Of a DNA stretch of 64,000 nucleotides, positions 9,073 to 17,721 are shown in pieces (position 1 is the stretch's first letter; every line of letters starts with the position of its first letter). The notes below the pieces were generated by a model. It worked only from the letters and a program-made list of their open reading frames with translations. It was not told the origin of the DNA and ran no database searches. Source of the stretch: Photobacterium jeanii (lineage in GTDB: Bacteria; Pseudomonadota; Gammaproteobacteria; Enterobacterales; Vibrionaceae); contig NZ_LVHF01000033.1 in the NCBI RefSeq assembly GCF_001650345.1, forward strand, positions 806,001 through 870,000, written 5' to 3'. A program made the position numbers and the translations under genes.

Positions 9073-9177
9073 TGTGATAACAAGATCCTAAAGAGATGAT
9101 CGCGCTCGTTGCAGACTAGAAATAGAGTCTATATTCTGCACCATATTGATATGCGCAACAAAGTTTAGGAGAGCGCA

Positions 9178-9735
9178 ATGACTGAATTTGAAAAGATGAC
9201 TTCAGGGCAACTGTTTGATGGTGGCGATGCCAGTATTAATGGTTACCGCGATACAGCGTCGGCACTGTTGGCAACACTCAATAGCACAGTAGATGAAAGT
9301 CGACGTAGCACCTTGTTGGCCAAGCTTATGAGCGCTTTTGGTGACGGGAGTGTTATTCGTTCTCCGTTTAGTTGTGAGTTTGGTAAAACTATTTCAATTG
9401 GTTCAAATACCTTTATTAACATGAATGCCACCATGTTAGATGGTGCTCATATCACCATTGGTAACCATGTGCTTATTGGTCCTAATGCGCAATTTTATAC
9501 AGCGGGACATTCACTGGATTATCGCAGTCGTCGTTCGTGGGAAACTTTTTGTAAACCTATCGTGATTGAAGACGATGTTTGGATCGGTGGCAATGTGGTG
9601 ATTAATCAAGGCGTCACTATTGGTGCCCGTTCTGTTATTGCTGCAAACTCAGTTGTGACAAGAGATGTTGAACCAGATTCACTTTACGGTGGCACACCCG
9701 CTAAATTAATCCGCCGTATTACCGAGAATGAGTAA
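9178..9735 (+). CDS. Sugar O-acetyltransferase, maltose acetyltransferase family
   Basis: A 185-residue left-handed beta-helix acetyltransferase of the Maa/NodL/LacA group, which moves acetyl from acetyl-CoA to a sugar hydroxyl. An N-terminal Mac domain (about residues 1-55) is followed by hexapeptide repeats from ~70 to 175. The catalytic His is H111 in AGHSLDYR, and GGTPAKLIR near the end is the usual closing motif. A good GGAGAG ribosome site precedes ATG 9178. It is a single-gene unit with a terminator at 9748. The true acceptor is uncertain because this family is promiscuous. Confidence 0.88.
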   Translation: MTEFEKMTSGQLFDGGDASINGYRDTASALLATLNSTVDESRRSTLLAKLMSAFGDGSVIRSPFSCEFGKTISIGSNTFINMNATMLDGAHITIGNHVLIGPNAQFYTAGHSLDYRSRRSWETFCKPIVIEDDVWIGGNVVINQGVTIGARSVIAANSVVTRDVEPDSLYGGTPAKLIRRITENE

Positions 9736-9747
9736 TAGTTTGCCCAT

Positions 9748-9774
9748 AAAGGAGTGCTTTCACTCCTTTTTATA
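9748..9774 (+). terminator. Rho-independent terminator
   Basis: Stem AAAGGAGTG / CACTCCTTT, loop CTTT, then T-run. Ends the acetyltransferase gene. Confidence 0.9.
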
Positions 9775-9798
9775 GATTTTTAAACGTGGGATTTATTA

Positions 9799-9813
9799 TG
9801 AGAATGATTATCT
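9799..9813. promoter_or_regulatory. Possible Fur box
   Basis: TGAGAATGATTATCT matches the 7-1-7 Fur site (TGATAATNATTATCA) at 13 of 15 positions. No annotated gene begins close by; the next start is ~300 bases away at 10110. Confidence 0.4.
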
Positions 9814-10109
9814 TGATGTTGATTACTCGAAAGTGAAAAGTATAAGGCTAACGATTTCTCTTGAATAAAATTGTGATAGAAATTATTAAAATGCCATAGT
9901 GATAAAAATGTTAGAAATGATTGCTGTAAATTTATCAAGGTGTTGTTTTATTTTGCAATAACTATTGGCGACAATTTTGTGTGTTAACATATACAGGTTG
10001 TTTTTAGATCAATATCTCTGAAATGAAATCTCTTTGGTTCATTCATCTCTAATTTTGATAGTCTTCCTCGAATTAAGTAAACACCTCAATATCGGAGTTT
10101 AAAGAGGGT
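9814..10109. other. AT-rich gene-free stretch
   Basis: About 300 bases of strongly AT-rich DNA before the gene at 10110. I see no ORF, no terminator hairpin and no RyhB-like core. It may hold the promoter of the next gene or an unrecognised small RNA downstream of the Fur-like site. Confidence 0.4.
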
Positions 10110-10550
10110 ATGGCAAACTACCAAGTATTGGAAAAAGATAAAGTTTGTGTGGCTATAAATTTATCGGATGAGAGTGCAGCCGAAGAAATGGAGTGTTTAG
10201 CCGCGCAGGGTTTTGTATTTGATGACCGAACGATCGTTGCGAATAGCTCTGAAGATGCCGTTTTTTATTATGAGAAAAGACGAGATAATCGCAGTAAAAA
10301 GCCTCTCTCAGAGGATGAGTACTTTGTTGATGTATCTTACGACCAAATACCTTTTTATAGAAAACGTTGGTTTTGGGTGTTGTCTTTTTTACTTTTCACT
10401 CCTTTGAGCTTTATTATTTTAATAACAGGTGAATGTTATTTAGAAAATGACAATCAAGTTTATAAACTTCCAAGGAAGCAACGTACTTCGCTTGCTTTTA
10501 CATCATTTGTGTTTATGATCGTGAGTTTTAATAGTGTGTTAGGCTATTAA
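10110..10550 (+). CDS. Hypothetical membrane protein, 146 residues
   Basis: Family not recognised. The first ~80 residues are acidic and soluble-looking. Two hydrophobic segments follow, at about residues 87-106 and 126-143, separated by a basic stretch (KLPRKQRTS), so it probably sits in the inner membrane with a cytoplasmic N-domain. ATG 10110 follows AAAGAGGG. Codon choice and the upstream region are more AT-rich than in neighbours, which may indicate acquisition from elsewhere. Ended by the terminator at 10569. Confidence 0.7.
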   Translation: MANYQVLEKDKVCVAINLSDESAAEEMECLAAQGFVFDDRTIVANSSEDAVFYYEKRRDNRSKKPLSEDEYFVDVSYDQIPFYRKRWFWVLSFLLFTPLSFIILITGECYLENDNQVYKLPRKQRTSLAFTSFVFMIVSFNSVLGY

Positions 10551-10568
10551 GTTTGTGAGTGAGAAATA

Positions 10569-10608
10569 AAAACGGCAGCGCTATGCGAAGTGCTGCCGTT
10601 TTATTTTT
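10569..10608. terminator. Bidirectional terminator, copy 3 of recurring hairpin
   Basis: Stem AAAACGGCAGC (10569-10579) / GCTGCCGTTTT (10592-10602) with a 12-base loop. A variant of the hairpins at 2541 and 9041. It separates two convergent genes. Confidence 0.9.
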
Positions 10609-10633
10609 TGCCTTGTAGCTTTAACTTATGTGA

Positions 10634-12040
10634 TTAAAGGACCTTTTCGCCGCTTTCAATAACGGTTTTACGGACTTTGTCTGCAAACGCTTGTGCTTCG
10701 TTACGTACTTCCTTTTCGTCGATAGTCGTCATTGTACGGTCTTTCATTAGCACTTTACCGTCAACAATGGTGTGTTTCACGTTCATCGCATACGCTGAGT
10801 ACACTAGGGCAGAGTATGGGTTATACATTGGCACCATGTTAGGGGCTTTCGTATCAACAATGATGATATCTGCCAGCTTACCTTTTTCTAGTGAACCAAT
10901 GCTATCTTCCATGTGAAGTGCTCGTGCAGCACCAATGGTTGCCATTTCAATCACTTGCTGCGGTGGCATTGCTGCGCGGTCATGGTTGATAAGCTTATGT
11001 ACTTTTGCTACTTGGTTAAATTCATCAATGGTGCTTAGTGTGTTACCAGACATAGGACCGTCGGTACCTAAACCAACACGAATGTCTTTTTCTAGCATTT
11101 TGATTACTGGTGACACACCTTTGGCTGATTTGATGTTTGCACTCATATTATGAGCAACCCCAACATCATGTTTTTTCAGCAGGTCTAAATCGCTGTCGCT
11201 TGCGTGAATAACGTGGGCGCCAATAAGTTTGTGGTTAAGGGCACCAATGTCAGCCATGTATTCGATTGGTGTTTTGCCGCCACTACGTTCACCGATGACT
11301 TGGTTTTCACGCTCTGATTCTGCAAGGTGAATCATTACCGGCACATCGTGCTCAAGTGAAAGCTTGGCAATCTTCTGCAAAATTTCGGTAGTGTTAGTGT
11401 AGGTTGCGTGTGGTGCAAAAGCCGGCGTAATACGCGGGTGATCTTTGTATTCTTCAATAAAGTTTAGTGCGTATTTGATGCCTTCTTCAGCGTTAGCTGC
11501 GTCAGCGACTGGGAATTTGATAACAGATTCACCTAGAACTGCACGCATACCGATTTCATCAACGGTTTTAGCGACTTCATCTTCAAAGTAATACATGTCA
11601 GCGTAAGTAGTTACGCCGCCTTTGAGCATTTCGATGTTACCAAGACGAGCACCGACGCGAACCATTTCACGCGAAACGAGTTTCTTTTCTAGTGGGAAAA
11701 TGTAGCGGTGTAGGCGATCTGGCACGTCATCAGCCAGTGAACGGAAAACCGTCATCGATACGTGAGTGTGGGTATTGATGAGACCCGGCATAACAATATC
11801 ACCGTTTGCATCAATAGTTTTCTTGGCTTGGTACTCAGAAAGGTCGCTTCCATCTGAGACAGCAACAATCTTGTTGTCTTTAACTGCAACCAAGCCATTA
11901 TCAAAGACTTGGCGATCTTGGTTCATGGTAAGAACCGTTGCGTTTTGAATTAATAGATCAACTTTTTCAGCGGCAAGAGCAGAGGTGCTTGCTAAGGATG
12001 TTGCTGCTAATGAAAGTGCAAGAAGTGTTTTTTTAAACAT
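10634..12040 (-). CDS. Exported amidohydrolase, MtaD/TRZ-ATZ deaminase-like
   Basis: A 468-residue metal-dependent amidohydrolase of the family that includes 5-methylthioadenosine/S-adenosylhomocysteine deaminase and chlorohydrolases. Metal-binding residues are visible: THTH in MPGLINTHTHVSMT, His in VMIHLAESE, His in GAHVIHASDSD and Asp in GLGTDGPMSGN. Unlike most of the family it begins with a clear signal peptide (FKKTLLALSLAATSLA, cleavage near SALA-AEK), so it should act in the periplasm. The frame extends to TTG 12055, but ATG 12040 gives the normal signal peptide. Likely substrate is a purine-type nucleoside or another amino-substituted heterocycle; this is inferred. A PurR-like motif lies upstream at 12197-12212. 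Confidence 0.85.
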   Translation of the reverse strand: MFKKTLLALSLAATSLASTSALAAEKVDLLIQNATVLTMNQDRQVFDNGLVAVKDNKIVAVSDGSDLSEYQAKKTIDANGDIVMPGLINTHTHVSMTVFRSLADDVPDRLHRYIFPLEKKLVSREMVRVGARLGNIEMLKGGVTTYADMYYFEDEVAKTVDEIGMRAVLGESVIKFPVADAANAEEGIKYALNFIEEYKDHPRITPAFAPHATYTNTTEILQKIAKLSLEHDVPVMIHLAESERENQVIGERSGGKTPIEYMADIGALNHKLIGAHVIHASDSDLDLLKKHDVGVAHNMSANIKSAKGVSPVIKMLEKDIRVGLGTDGPMSGNTLSTIDEFNQVAKVHKLINHDRAAMPPQQVIEMATIGAARALHMEDSIGSLEKGKLADIIIVDTKAPNMVPMYNPYSALVYSAYAMNVKHTIVDGKVLMKDRTMTTIDEKEVRNEAQAFADKVRKTVIESGEKVL

Positions 12041-12390
12041 GGATAGATACCACAATCACGGAAAGATGCGCAGATAATACTGCGAACGAGAGTGATGAAA
12101 ATCAGTTATTTATAGTTTGCTCAGTTTATGTGATCCAGTTCTTAATTTATCGTCCGTTTGGCTCTGAAATTGATTGAAATAAACGCATTTTTCGCCTGCG
12201 AAACGTTTGCTTTGCGCTATTTTGCTGCGAAGTGGTTGGTTTTACGTTTACTAGGAAAACATTCTTGTTGCGGTTAAGGGAAGGGATGTTGTGCAGAGTA
12301 AGGGAGCTGATTGAAGATTGCTTTAGCCGCTTAACAAGGCGATTGTTGCGAGAGGAAATCGCCTTGAATGAGATGGCTTATGAGTAGGTA
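12041..12390. other. Intergenic region with PurR-like motif and hairpin
   Basis: Promoter region of the amidohydrolase. Reading the minus strand, a PurR-like core GCAAACGTTTCGC lies near 12197-12212. A hairpin CAAGGCGATT (12335-12344) / AATCGCCTTG (12357-12366), with no clear T-run, may end the gene at 12391. No ORF of note. Confidence 0.4.
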
Positions 12391-13014
12391 TTACAGGTGA
12401 AAGTGACCAGTGAGAACAACGTATTTGTGAAGGGTAGCGTTGTCGCTCGAGCGATGCAGCGGGTGGTGAATCGCGAGGTGGGCATCGTTAACTTGGTAGC
12501 TGTCTGTGAGCGCTTGTTTCAAACTACAGTTACTTTCTAGTAAGCGGATCCCATCTTTTAGATAGGCTTCTTGGCTTTCTGGTAATTGTCCCAGCCACCA
12601 AGCCGGTATTTCTTTACTGGCTTTACTGCGATCAAACCAGTGATCAGCCACCATGAGTAGATGATTCGTTTGAGCTTGGTCGCGTTGCTCTACCACACTA
12701 TTTACAGCTTGAAGCAGTGCCTGACGGCGAGCAAGGTTAGCACTCAATAGACGGTGAGCGACTATCCAGACGGTAAACTCTGGTGTACTGAGTTTGAAAA
12801 TAGGCTGCGGTAGGTTGTTTTGATCTTCAATCTGGCTAAGTTCAGCCTGAATATCATGTTTTGTCAGCGTAGACATAATACGTCGGCACAGCGCTTTACC
12901 TAAGTGGTTTTCGCGCATACCACGGTTATGTACAGTTGGGTAATGTTGTTCACATAACTGTTGGCAGTCCGTTTGAAACTGCTGAATACTGACAGTAAGT
13001 AAATCACTGACCAA
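12391..13014 (-). CDS. Hypothetical protein, 207 residues
   Basis: Family not recognised. Soluble, Gln/His-rich, with no signal peptide or membrane segment. Mostly helical by appearance, with a central segment (PIFKLSTPEFTVWIVAHRLLSANLARRQALLQAVN) that looks like a folded core. The start is TTG 13014, preceded by GAGGT at a suitable distance; no in-frame ATG lies near the N-terminus. It is probably a single-gene unit. No functional motif is visible. Confidence 0.7.
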   Translation of the reverse strand: MVSDLLTVSIQQFQTDCQQLCEQHYPTVHNRGMRENHLGKALCRRIMSTLTKHDIQAELSQIEDQNNLPQPIFKLSTPEFTVWIVAHRLLSANLARRQALLQAVNSVVEQRDQAQTNHLLMVADHWFDRSKASKEIPAWWLGQLPESQEAYLKDGIRLLESNCSLKQALTDSYQVNDAHLAIHHPLHRSSDNATLHKYVVLTGHFHL

Positions 13015-13156
13015 GGTGGAACCTCGAAAACAACCAGAAAGACAAAGTGTTAGTTGGGTTAAATACCCATAGCGTTAAGCTTGGCTTATCGTAGCAGAAA
13101 ATCTGGCTATGTCTTACAAGAATTGCATTCAAGGCGTTAATTTGCTGCATTCACCA

Positions 13157-13276
13157 TCAATATTCGTGACCAATGCCGAAGGTTATCGGCTTGATATCGG
13201 AATATGGCTGATCATTTCCTTTTAGCGCTTCACTCAGTTTCTTAACATTATCTTTGGTTGCAACGAGGTTATTTAC
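13157..13276 (-). pseudogene. Possible gene remnant: C-terminus of a beta-barrel-like protein
   Basis: Reading the minus strand, an open stretch of ~40 codons without any ATG, GTG or TTG ends in TGA at 13157-13159. The last residues are KPITFGIGHEY. They end in an aromatic residue with alternating hydrophobics, like the final strand of an outer-membrane barrel. It begins right after the msrQ stop. It may be the tail of a gene whose front was deleted; chance is not excluded. Confidence 0.3.
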
Positions 13277-13283
13277 TCAGTAA

Positions 13284-13916
13284 TTAATTGGTCGACGTGG
13301 TTTTTAGCGTAAACCAGTGCATAGGTAGCCAGCGTTTGAACGTCTGCCAACGCAAGGCGAGTAAAAAGAACGATATAACAATGTAAATAGCAGGTTCGAG
13401 CAACCCTGATTTAACCGACCAGTAATAGTGAATTGGACTAAGGATCACGGCAACGTATACATAGTTATGTAAGGTTTGCCAGCGCTTACCTAAGTATCTT
13501 TGCATGTATTGATTTGAGGTGAGGGTAAGTAAAAATAGAATTACCCAGCTAACAGCACCCACCGCGAGATACGGACGACTAATGATCTCGCTGCCAAGTA
13601 GTGACCAATTTAAACTGAGATCGAGCAAGGCATAGCTAGCTAAATGCAATCCAGCCCAAAAGAAACTGTATAAGCCAATCACGCGGCGCACGCGCATTAA
13701 CGCAGATTGTTTAAATCGTTTAGCAATCGGAGAGACCAGCAAAGTAATGATTAAAGTATTTAATGCCGCTTTGCCGGTGAAATGGCTGATCCCCTCTGTG
13801 GGATCAGCGCCTAAACTGCCATTAAATACACCTAATACCAAAAGGGTGAAAAAGCCCAGTGATACGGCATGGATGACAACTTTTAGATAGGTTATGTGTT
13901 TGGGTGTTAGGCGCAT
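13284..13916 (-). CDS. msrQ: MsrQ, haem-binding membrane subunit of MsrPQ
   Basis: A 210-residue membrane protein of the ferric reductase-like transmembrane family (formerly YedZ). It passes electrons from the respiratory chain to MsrP, which repairs oxidised methionine in periplasmic proteins. Six hydrophobic segments are visible, and the haem-ligand histidines fall in conserved places (AGLHLASYA, WQTLHNYVYV, SPIHYYWSVK). It follows msrP by 12 bases on the same strand, the usual operon order. Confidence 0.95.
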   Translation of the reverse strand: MRLTPKHITYLKVVIHAVSLGFFTLLVLGVFNGSLGADPTEGISHFTGKAALNTLIITLLVSPIAKRFKQSALMRVRRVIGLYSFFWAGLHLASYALLDLSLNWSLLGSEIISRPYLAVGAVSWVILFLLTLTSNQYMQRYLGKRWQTLHNYVYVAVILSPIHYYWSVKSGLLEPAIYIVISFFLLALRWQTFKRWLPMHWFTLKTTSTN

Positions 13917-13928
13917 GAGTGCTTCCTT

Positions 13929-14942
13929 TTAATAATTCTTTTTCAGATCAAGCCCTTTGTAGAGTGACGCGACCTCATCCTGATAGCCATTGAACATCAT
14001 GGTGGGTTGGCGACGGCTACTAAATAGGCTGCCTTCGCCTATAAAGCGTTCACTGGCTTGGCTCCACCTCGGGTGATCAACGCGAGGGTTAACGTTGGCA
14101 TAAAAGCCATATTCGCTCGGGGCTAACTGACTCCACGTTGTCGGTGGTTGTTTATCGGTGAGTGAAATTTTGACAATCGATTTAATGCTTTTGAAACCGT
14201 ATTTCCATGGCACCACTAAGCGCACTGGCGCTCCATTTTGCGGTGCGAGGTTTTTACCATACAGACCAACTGCCAAAATGGTTAATGGGTTCATGGCTTC
14301 ATCAAGGCGCAACCCTTCGACATAAGGGTAGTTAATCCCACCACCTAGGCGACGTGAAGCTTGACCGGGCATTTGTTTTGGATCGTATAGGGTTTCAAAC
14401 GCGACATATTTTGCATCGCTTGTGGGTGATGCCATGGCGAGTAGATCTTTGAGTGGGAAACCAATCCACGGTACATTCATCGACCATGCCTCAACACAGC
14501 GTAGGCGATAGATGCGTTCTTCTAAGGTGAATTTTTTGAAAATGTCGTCGTAATCAAGTGTGACAGGGGAGCGAACTAAGCCCGCGACTTTTACTTGCCA
14601 TGGGTCAGTAATGAAGTTTTGTGCGAGTTCGGCTGGAGACGCTTTATCTGTGCCGAACTCATAGAAATTATTGTATTTTAATATTTTATCTTCAGGCGTT
14701 AGCGCAAGATCAGCCTGGTATTCCTTTGGTTTCTGAGGGTTGAGTGCAATGCGCTTATCAACAGCAGGTGCTTTTTCACCTTTGAATATATCAAAAATGC
14801 TAGCGTTTGCTTGCTGAGCGAGCGGGAGAGTTGCCAGCGTAATCCCTAATTTTTTTAGTATCTCACGACGTTGCTTGTAAACACCTTCTGGTGTGACATC
14901 GTTTTCGCTAATTGCCCAGCGTGGTTTATTGATCAGTTTCAT
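13929..14942 (-). CDS. msrP: MsrP, periplasmic methionine sulfoxide reductase (Mo enzyme)
   Basis: A 337-residue molybdopterin enzyme (formerly YedY) that reduces protein-bound methionine sulfoxide in the periplasm. The N-terminus carries a twin-arginine signal ([10 protein letters not shown], Arg25-Arg26) with likely cleavage near ANAS at residue 47. The molybdenum-ligating cysteine is C149 in [10 protein letters not shown]. The sulfite-oxidase-type fold continues to the end ([16 protein letters not shown]). It is the first gene of the msrPQ operon. Confidence 0.96.
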   Translation of the reverse strand: MKLINKPRWAISENDVTPEGVYKQRREILKKLGITLATLPLAQQANASIFDIFKGEKAPAVDKRIALNPQKPKEYQADLALTPEDKILKYNNFYEFGTDKASPAELAQNFITDPWQVKVAGLVRSPVTLDYDDIFKKFTLEERIYRLRCVEAWSMNVPWIGFPLKDLLAMASPTSDAKYVAFETLYDPKQMPGQASRRLGGGINYPYVEGLRLDEAMNPLTILAVGLYGKNLAPQNGAPVRLVVPWKYGFKSIKSIVKISLTDKQPPTTWSQLAPSEYGFYANVNPRVDHPRWSQASERFIGEGSLFSSRRQPTMMFNGYQDEVASLYKGLDLKKNY

Positions 14943-15302
14943 CCATGTCTCTCTTTATATAGGGCATCGTTCTATGAAAGCGATAGTGGCATAAGCCAAT
15001 TTTTCAGATGCGGTATAAATGGGTTGCTATATAAGACCTTGTATTGCACTGACTTCTTTCAAGATGTTCGAAATTTTATTGCGATTTTGATTGAGTGGTA
15101 TCTTTTGTACGTTTTGTCTTTCTATTTTAGTCTCACATTCGTCTGGCTATGAGGTATAAGGCTGAAGTATTAAAATAATTTAGGTTTGATGTTGAGCTTT
15201 GTGTTGATTTACGTCAAAATTTCACAGATTATGCATTGGCTAGGACAAGATAGTTAGTTAGGCTAACTAATAACTTGGGCTGATGTTGGAGTTGAAGAAG
15301 AG
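14943..15302. other. Divergent promoter region msrP / marR
   Basis: About 360 bases between two divergent genes. The part nearest 15303 carries the palindrome described separately. The middle is AT-rich and without a credible gene. Confidence 0.5.
15254..15270. promoter_or_regulatory. Predicted MarR operator (perfect palindrome)
   Basis: TTAGTTAG-G-CTAACTAA, a perfect 8-1-8 palindrome ending 32 bases before the MarR start. Position and symmetry fit autoregulation of the MarR-MATE unit. Confidence 0.65.
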
Positions 15303-15728
15303 ATGGAACTGAAAACCTCGCTTGAGCACATCGAGCGTTATTCCGCTAAGCTTTGGCGTCTTCATTGTAAACAACATAAAGATAATATCATTCTTAGTTT
15401 CAATGAATATGATTACCTGAAGGTGATTCAATACGCTGAAAAACCATTACGACTGACTGATATCGCGGCTCAGCTTGAGGTGAGTAAACCTTCAGCGAGT
15501 AACATGATAGTACGACTTGAAAGTCGTGGTTTGGTTAGCCGAAAACAATCAAGTGAAGACGCAAGGGTTAGTCATATCACTTTGACGGACAAGGCGGTGC
15601 AGTTAATGCAGTTCGACGATGTGATTTACGCGAGCTTTGCCAATGAAATTGAAAAAGTTTTGACAAAAAAGGAATGCCAGCAGCTTGAAGGGCTATTGGC
15701 AAAATTGTTTACACAGCTTAAACCTTAA
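15303..15728 (+). CDS. MarR-family regulator of adjacent MATE pump
   Basis: A 141-residue winged-helix protein. The DNA-binding part runs from about residue 50 to 100: LRLTDIAAQLEVSKPSASNMIVRLESRGLVSRKQSSEDARVSHITLT, with the wing at the DAR motif. The flanking helices would form the dimer interface. It lies 49 bases before the MATE gene on the same strand and has a perfect palindrome in its promoter, so it is probably the repressor of this two-gene unit. It also diverges from msrP, which it could affect. Confidence 0.9.
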   Translation: MELKTSLEHIERYSAKLWRLHCKQHKDNIILSFNEYDYLKVIQYAEKPLRLTDIAAQLEVSKPSASNMIVRLESRGLVSRKQSSEDARVSHITLTDKAVQLMQFDDVIYASFANEIEKVLTKKECQQLEGLLAKLFTQLKP

Positions 15729-15777
15729 CTGAGCAAAAGGTTAAGCGATTACGCCCGCATGAGGGTGGGATGAAGCA

Positions 15778-17154
15778 ATGCAAGAGATGAACAAAGCGAT
15801 ACCATCAGAATCAATTAGCCGTCAATTTTGGCGCTACACATTACCCACTGTGGCTGCCATGTTGGTTAATGGTTTATATCAGGTTGTTGATGGCATTTTT
15901 ATTGGTCGTTATGTCGGGGCACAAGGCTTAGCGGCGATCAATGTAGCTTGGCCGATCATTGGTACTATTCTTGGTATTGGTCTGATGATAGGTGTGGGTA
16001 CAGGTGCTCTTTGCTCTGTGAGTAAAGGCGAAGGGAAAGATGAAAAAGCACGCCGAATTTTATCGACAGGTTTGATTTATTTGGTACTAGCTAGCTTTGT
16101 GGCTTCTGGCTTTTTATTTGCTTTCGGTAAAGATTTACTGATGTTGCAAGGCGCAACAGGTGAAGTACTTGAGCTTGGGCATCAATACATCTCCATCTTA
16201 GCGGTGGCAGTGATTTGTGCATTTGGCTCGATTTCGGTGCCTTTCTTGTTGCGTAACGACGGTCGACCAAACTTTGCGACAGGCTTAATGGTGTTAGGAG
16301 CGCTTGCTAATATCGGCTTGGACTATGTGTTAATTGCCTGGTTGAAGTGGGAGCTGACAGGTGCCGCTATTGCAACGGCGGTTTCACAAGGCATTGTAAC
16401 CGTGATTGGCCTTGGCTATTTCTTCACCGATAAAGCCAACTTAAGACTTTCGCTAAATCAGTTAAGTTTTTCATTCACTCATGCATCGGGCATAAGTTGG
16501 ATCGGGCTGTCGAGCTTCTTTATGTACGCTTACAGCAGCTTCATGGTAGCGCTGCACAATCTGCAATTTATTAAATACGGTGATGTGACTATGGTGGGGG
16601 CTTATGCCATTTTAGGTTACATTGTTACCGTTTACTATCTTGTGGCGGAAGGTGTTGCAGGTGGTATGCAGCCGTTAGTGAGTTACAACTATGGTGCACG
16701 TAACCAATCGAATATCCAGAAAGCACTGAAACTGGGAATGTTGTCAGCTGTAATTATCGGTATTCTTTTCGTATTACTGGTTAACTTTAAACCGTACGAA
16801 TTTGCGAGCATCTTCAACCGTGACGACAACACTCTGATCGAACAAACGGTAATGGGATTGCGCTTGCACCTATTTGCCTTGTTCTTAGATGGTTTCTTGG
16901 TTATTGCAGGGGCGTACTACCAAGCGATTGGTAAAGGTGGAAAATCCCTGTTCGTGACAATTGGTAATATGGCGGTGCAATTACCATTCTTGTTCTTGCT
17001 GCCACTATTTATGGGGGCGAATGGGGTATGGTTAGCGTTACCGTTGTCGAATATTGCATTGACCAGTGTCGTTGCTGTGATGATGTATCGCGATATCAAG
17101 CAGGTGACTGCTGCTGCTTCTGAGTCAAAGATGCAGACTTGCCAATCTTCTTAG
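15778..17154 (+). CDS. MATE-family efflux transporter
   Basis: A 458-residue polytopic membrane protein with twelve predicted helices in two similar halves, as expected for MATE antiporters that export drugs or metabolites using Na+ or H+. Hallmarks include PTVAAMLVNGLYQVVDGIFIGR near the N-terminus and VAEGVAGGMQPLVSYNYGAR at the start of the second half, both typical of the DinF/MepA-like branch. GAGGGTGGGA lies 8 bases before ATG 15778. Co-transcribed with the MarR gene. Substrate unknown. Confidence 0.93.
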   Translation: MQEMNKAIPSESISRQFWRYTLPTVAAMLVNGLYQVVDGIFIGRYVGAQGLAAINVAWPIIGTILGIGLMIGVGTGALCSVSKGEGKDEKARRILSTGLIYLVLASFVASGFLFAFGKDLLMLQGATGEVLELGHQYISILAVAVICAFGSISVPFLLRNDGRPNFATGLMVLGALANIGLDYVLIAWLKWELTGAAIATAVSQGIVTVIGLGYFFTDKANLRLSLNQLSFSFTHASGISWIGLSSFFMYAYSSFMVALHNLQFIKYGDVTMVGAYAILGYIVTVYYLVAEGVAGGMQPLVSYNYGARNQSNIQKALKLGMLSAVIIGILFVLLVNFKPYEFASIFNRDDNTLIEQTVMGLRLHLFALFLDGFLVIAGAYYQAIGKGGKSLFVTIGNMAVQLPFLFLLPLFMGANGVWLALPLSNIALTSVVAVMMYRDIKQVTAAASESKMQTCQSS

Positions 17155-17199
17155 TGAAAAAGAATGATGATAGAGCGGCTTAGTTTGCTCTAACAAGAC

Positions 17200-17230
17200 A
17201 AAGGCCTAGTTGTTTAACTAGGCCTTTGAT
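17200..17230. terminator. Bidirectional terminator
   Basis: Perfect 12-bp stem AAAGGCCTAGTT / AACTAGGCCTTT with loop GTTT between the convergent MATE and MarR genes. The T-run is short. Confidence 0.8.
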
Positions 17231-17277
17231 CTAACTGGAGTATGAATAACATGCTTGTTATGTGAAGCGGTGTTTTT

Positions 17278-17706
17278 CTACTTGCTCGGCATCATCTTAT
17301 TTAACAGATGTATCAGCTGGGTTTGCTCATCTGGCTCTAGTGCGCTGAGCAGATCTTTATTCACTGTGACAGCGACTGGCTGCAGTGTTTCTTTTAACGT
17401 ACGCCCTTCATCGGTGAGGTAGATGTTATAGGAGCGACGACTATTAGGATCAGCGCGGCGTTCAACGAGCCCGAGTGATTCTAATTTGTCGATTGTGCGC
17501 GTCGTCGTTGAGTTTTCCACTTTGGAAATCTGTGCGATTTCACGCTGGGTGATCCCTTCTTTTTCCCATAAGCACATCATGGTTGGCCACAATGAACGAG
17601 GGAAGTCGTGTTTGGCTAATTCTACTTCAAGCTGTTTTGCTGCATGATGCGCAACCACATTTACTAGCCAACCGAAACTGGTTTGCCTCTCAAATTTGTC
17701 GTCCAT
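17278..17706 (-). CDS. MarR/SlyA-like regulator, co-transcribed with cytochrome b561
   Basis: A 142-residue winged-helix protein. DNA-binding residues are in ITQREIAQISKVENSTTTRTIDKLESLGLVERRADPNSRRSYNIYLTDEG, with the wing DPNSRR. It has one cysteine near the first third (MMCLWEKEG). It follows the b561 gene by 15 bases on the same strand, so the two probably share the promoter near 18390, where a perfect 46-bp palindrome lies. The palindrome is the natural candidate for its binding site. The inducer is unknown; the cytochrome context suggests a redox or NO-related signal. Confidence 0.9.
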   Translation of the reverse strand: MDDKFERQTSFGWLVNVVAHHAAKQLEVELAKHDFPRSLWPTMMCLWEKEGITQREIAQISKVENSTTTRTIDKLESLGLVERRADPNSRRSYNIYLTDEGRTLKETLQPVAVTVNKDLLSALEPDEQTQLIHLLNKMMPSK

Positions 17707-17721
17707 TCTATTATTGTTCTC

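Noticed and set aside
9799-10109. RyhB sRNA downstream of the Fur-like box
   Set aside because: The conserved RyhB core and a terminator hairpin are absent.
14871-15152. 93-codon ORF in the msrP-marR gap
   Set aside because: It overlaps the msrP start, has no ribosome site, and its composition is that of random AT-rich DNA.
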